Source of the DNA: Rhynchopus sp. YZ270_cl-10 | Lineage: Eukaryota; Euglenozoa; Diplonemea; Diplonemida; Diplonemidae | Reading direction: 5' to 3' | NCBI GenBank assembly: GCA_964035575.1 | Contig: OZ037884.1 | Coordinates: 496,001 to 560,000 of the forward strand | Length of the DNA: 64,000 nt | Part shown: positions 63,736 through 64,000 of the stretch, piece after piece | Numbering within the stretch: the first letter of the stretch is position 1 | Layout of the letters: each line of letters opens with the position of its first letter | Position numbers and translations under genes: made by a program | Notes under the pieces: model-generated | Database searches by the model: none | The model's input: the letters and a program-made list of their open reading frames with translations, nothing else | What the model was told of the DNA's origin: nothing

Positions 63736-64000
63736 AAAAAAGCAAACGTAGACTACAGGACTCGTGCTAATTTCACACCATTAACCCGCCATTTTTTTGG
63801 CTTTTTCCGTCGGTACGTACGAGCCCTGGTAGACTATGTGTCGCGACGATTTTTTTTTGCAGTGGTTGTACTTTTTATTCTTACTTTTTTTTGTCATGTT
63901 TTAAGGATGTGTGTTCACGAGAGGTAATATTCATCTTTGTTTTCTTTATTCTTTTCTGAATGACTGCATCCTTCAGGACGAGCAGGCTCCCCTGTTTACC

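Larger units (their letters stand above)
56347..64000. other. 7.6-kb gene-poor end of window
   Basis: Poly(A)/poly(T)-rich. It holds family C copies (57465-57520, 60030-60080, 62190-62250, 62690-62750, 63680-63735), family A copies (57537-57585, 60210-60250), degenerate tandem repeats (58360-59640), a foldback element (59713-59843), family G-like ends (61785-62050) and a family D element (63270-63350). No open frame here looks like protein. Confidence 0.65.

Overview
The window is nuclear DNA of an unidentified single-celled eukaryote. Protein genes are interrupted by short GT-AG introns. The intergenic DNA is rich in poly(A)/poly(T) runs and packed with small dispersed repeats. Encoded proteins include an ESCRT-III subunit, an ER translocon subunit, an ERAD lectin, a telomerase Cajal-body WD protein, a mitochondrial AFG1 ATPase and glycine decarboxylase P protein, so the genome is eukaryotic. 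The FAM227-type protein hints at a flagellate. All fourteen well-supported genes lie on the + strand. With pyrimidine tracts and AG just before several starts, that recalls the unidirectional clusters of Euglenozoa. I cannot prove the lineage from the sequence.

Layout: 0-8.8 kb holds a PH-domain protein (cut by the window edge), an AFG1-like ATPase and a RING/coiled-coil protein. 10-20.4 kb holds a ubiquitin-like/BspA leucine-rich-repeat protein, a candidate orphan exon, spliced TRAP-beta, a ubiquitin-like/ankyrin/DUF4246 oxygenase-like protein and an OS-9-like lectin. 20.4-25.7 kb is G-rich repeat DNA. 25.7-27.7 kb is a TMCO3/KEA-type cation/proton antiporter. 27.7-36.4 kb is a nest of small inverted-repeat elements, including a 2-kb element with a smaller one inside it. 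36.4-46.9 kb holds a FAM227-like protein, a PHD-GNAT acetyltransferase, an acidic protein, a V/Q-rich protein with an embedded ubiquitin-like domain, and spliced CHMP1. 48.8-56.3 kb holds TCAB1/WDR79 (3 exons) and glycine decarboxylase (3 exons). 56.3-64 kb has no gene I can support.

The genes do not form one pathway; they are mostly housekeeping. TRAP-beta and OS-9 both serve the ER. Three proteins carry ubiquitin-like domains.

The most interesting signal is the repeat landscape. Several short families recur dozens of times, both between genes and inside introns. Family A is a hairpin of about 45 bp, always on the same strand as the genes, and carries what looks like a branch point and polypyrimidine tract. 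Family B (about 115 bp) sits in three of the six reconstructed introns. The two glycine decarboxylase introns share a homologous block of about 190 bp. All six introns begin GTAT and end CAG. Together these suggest introner-like or splice-signal-carrying elements.
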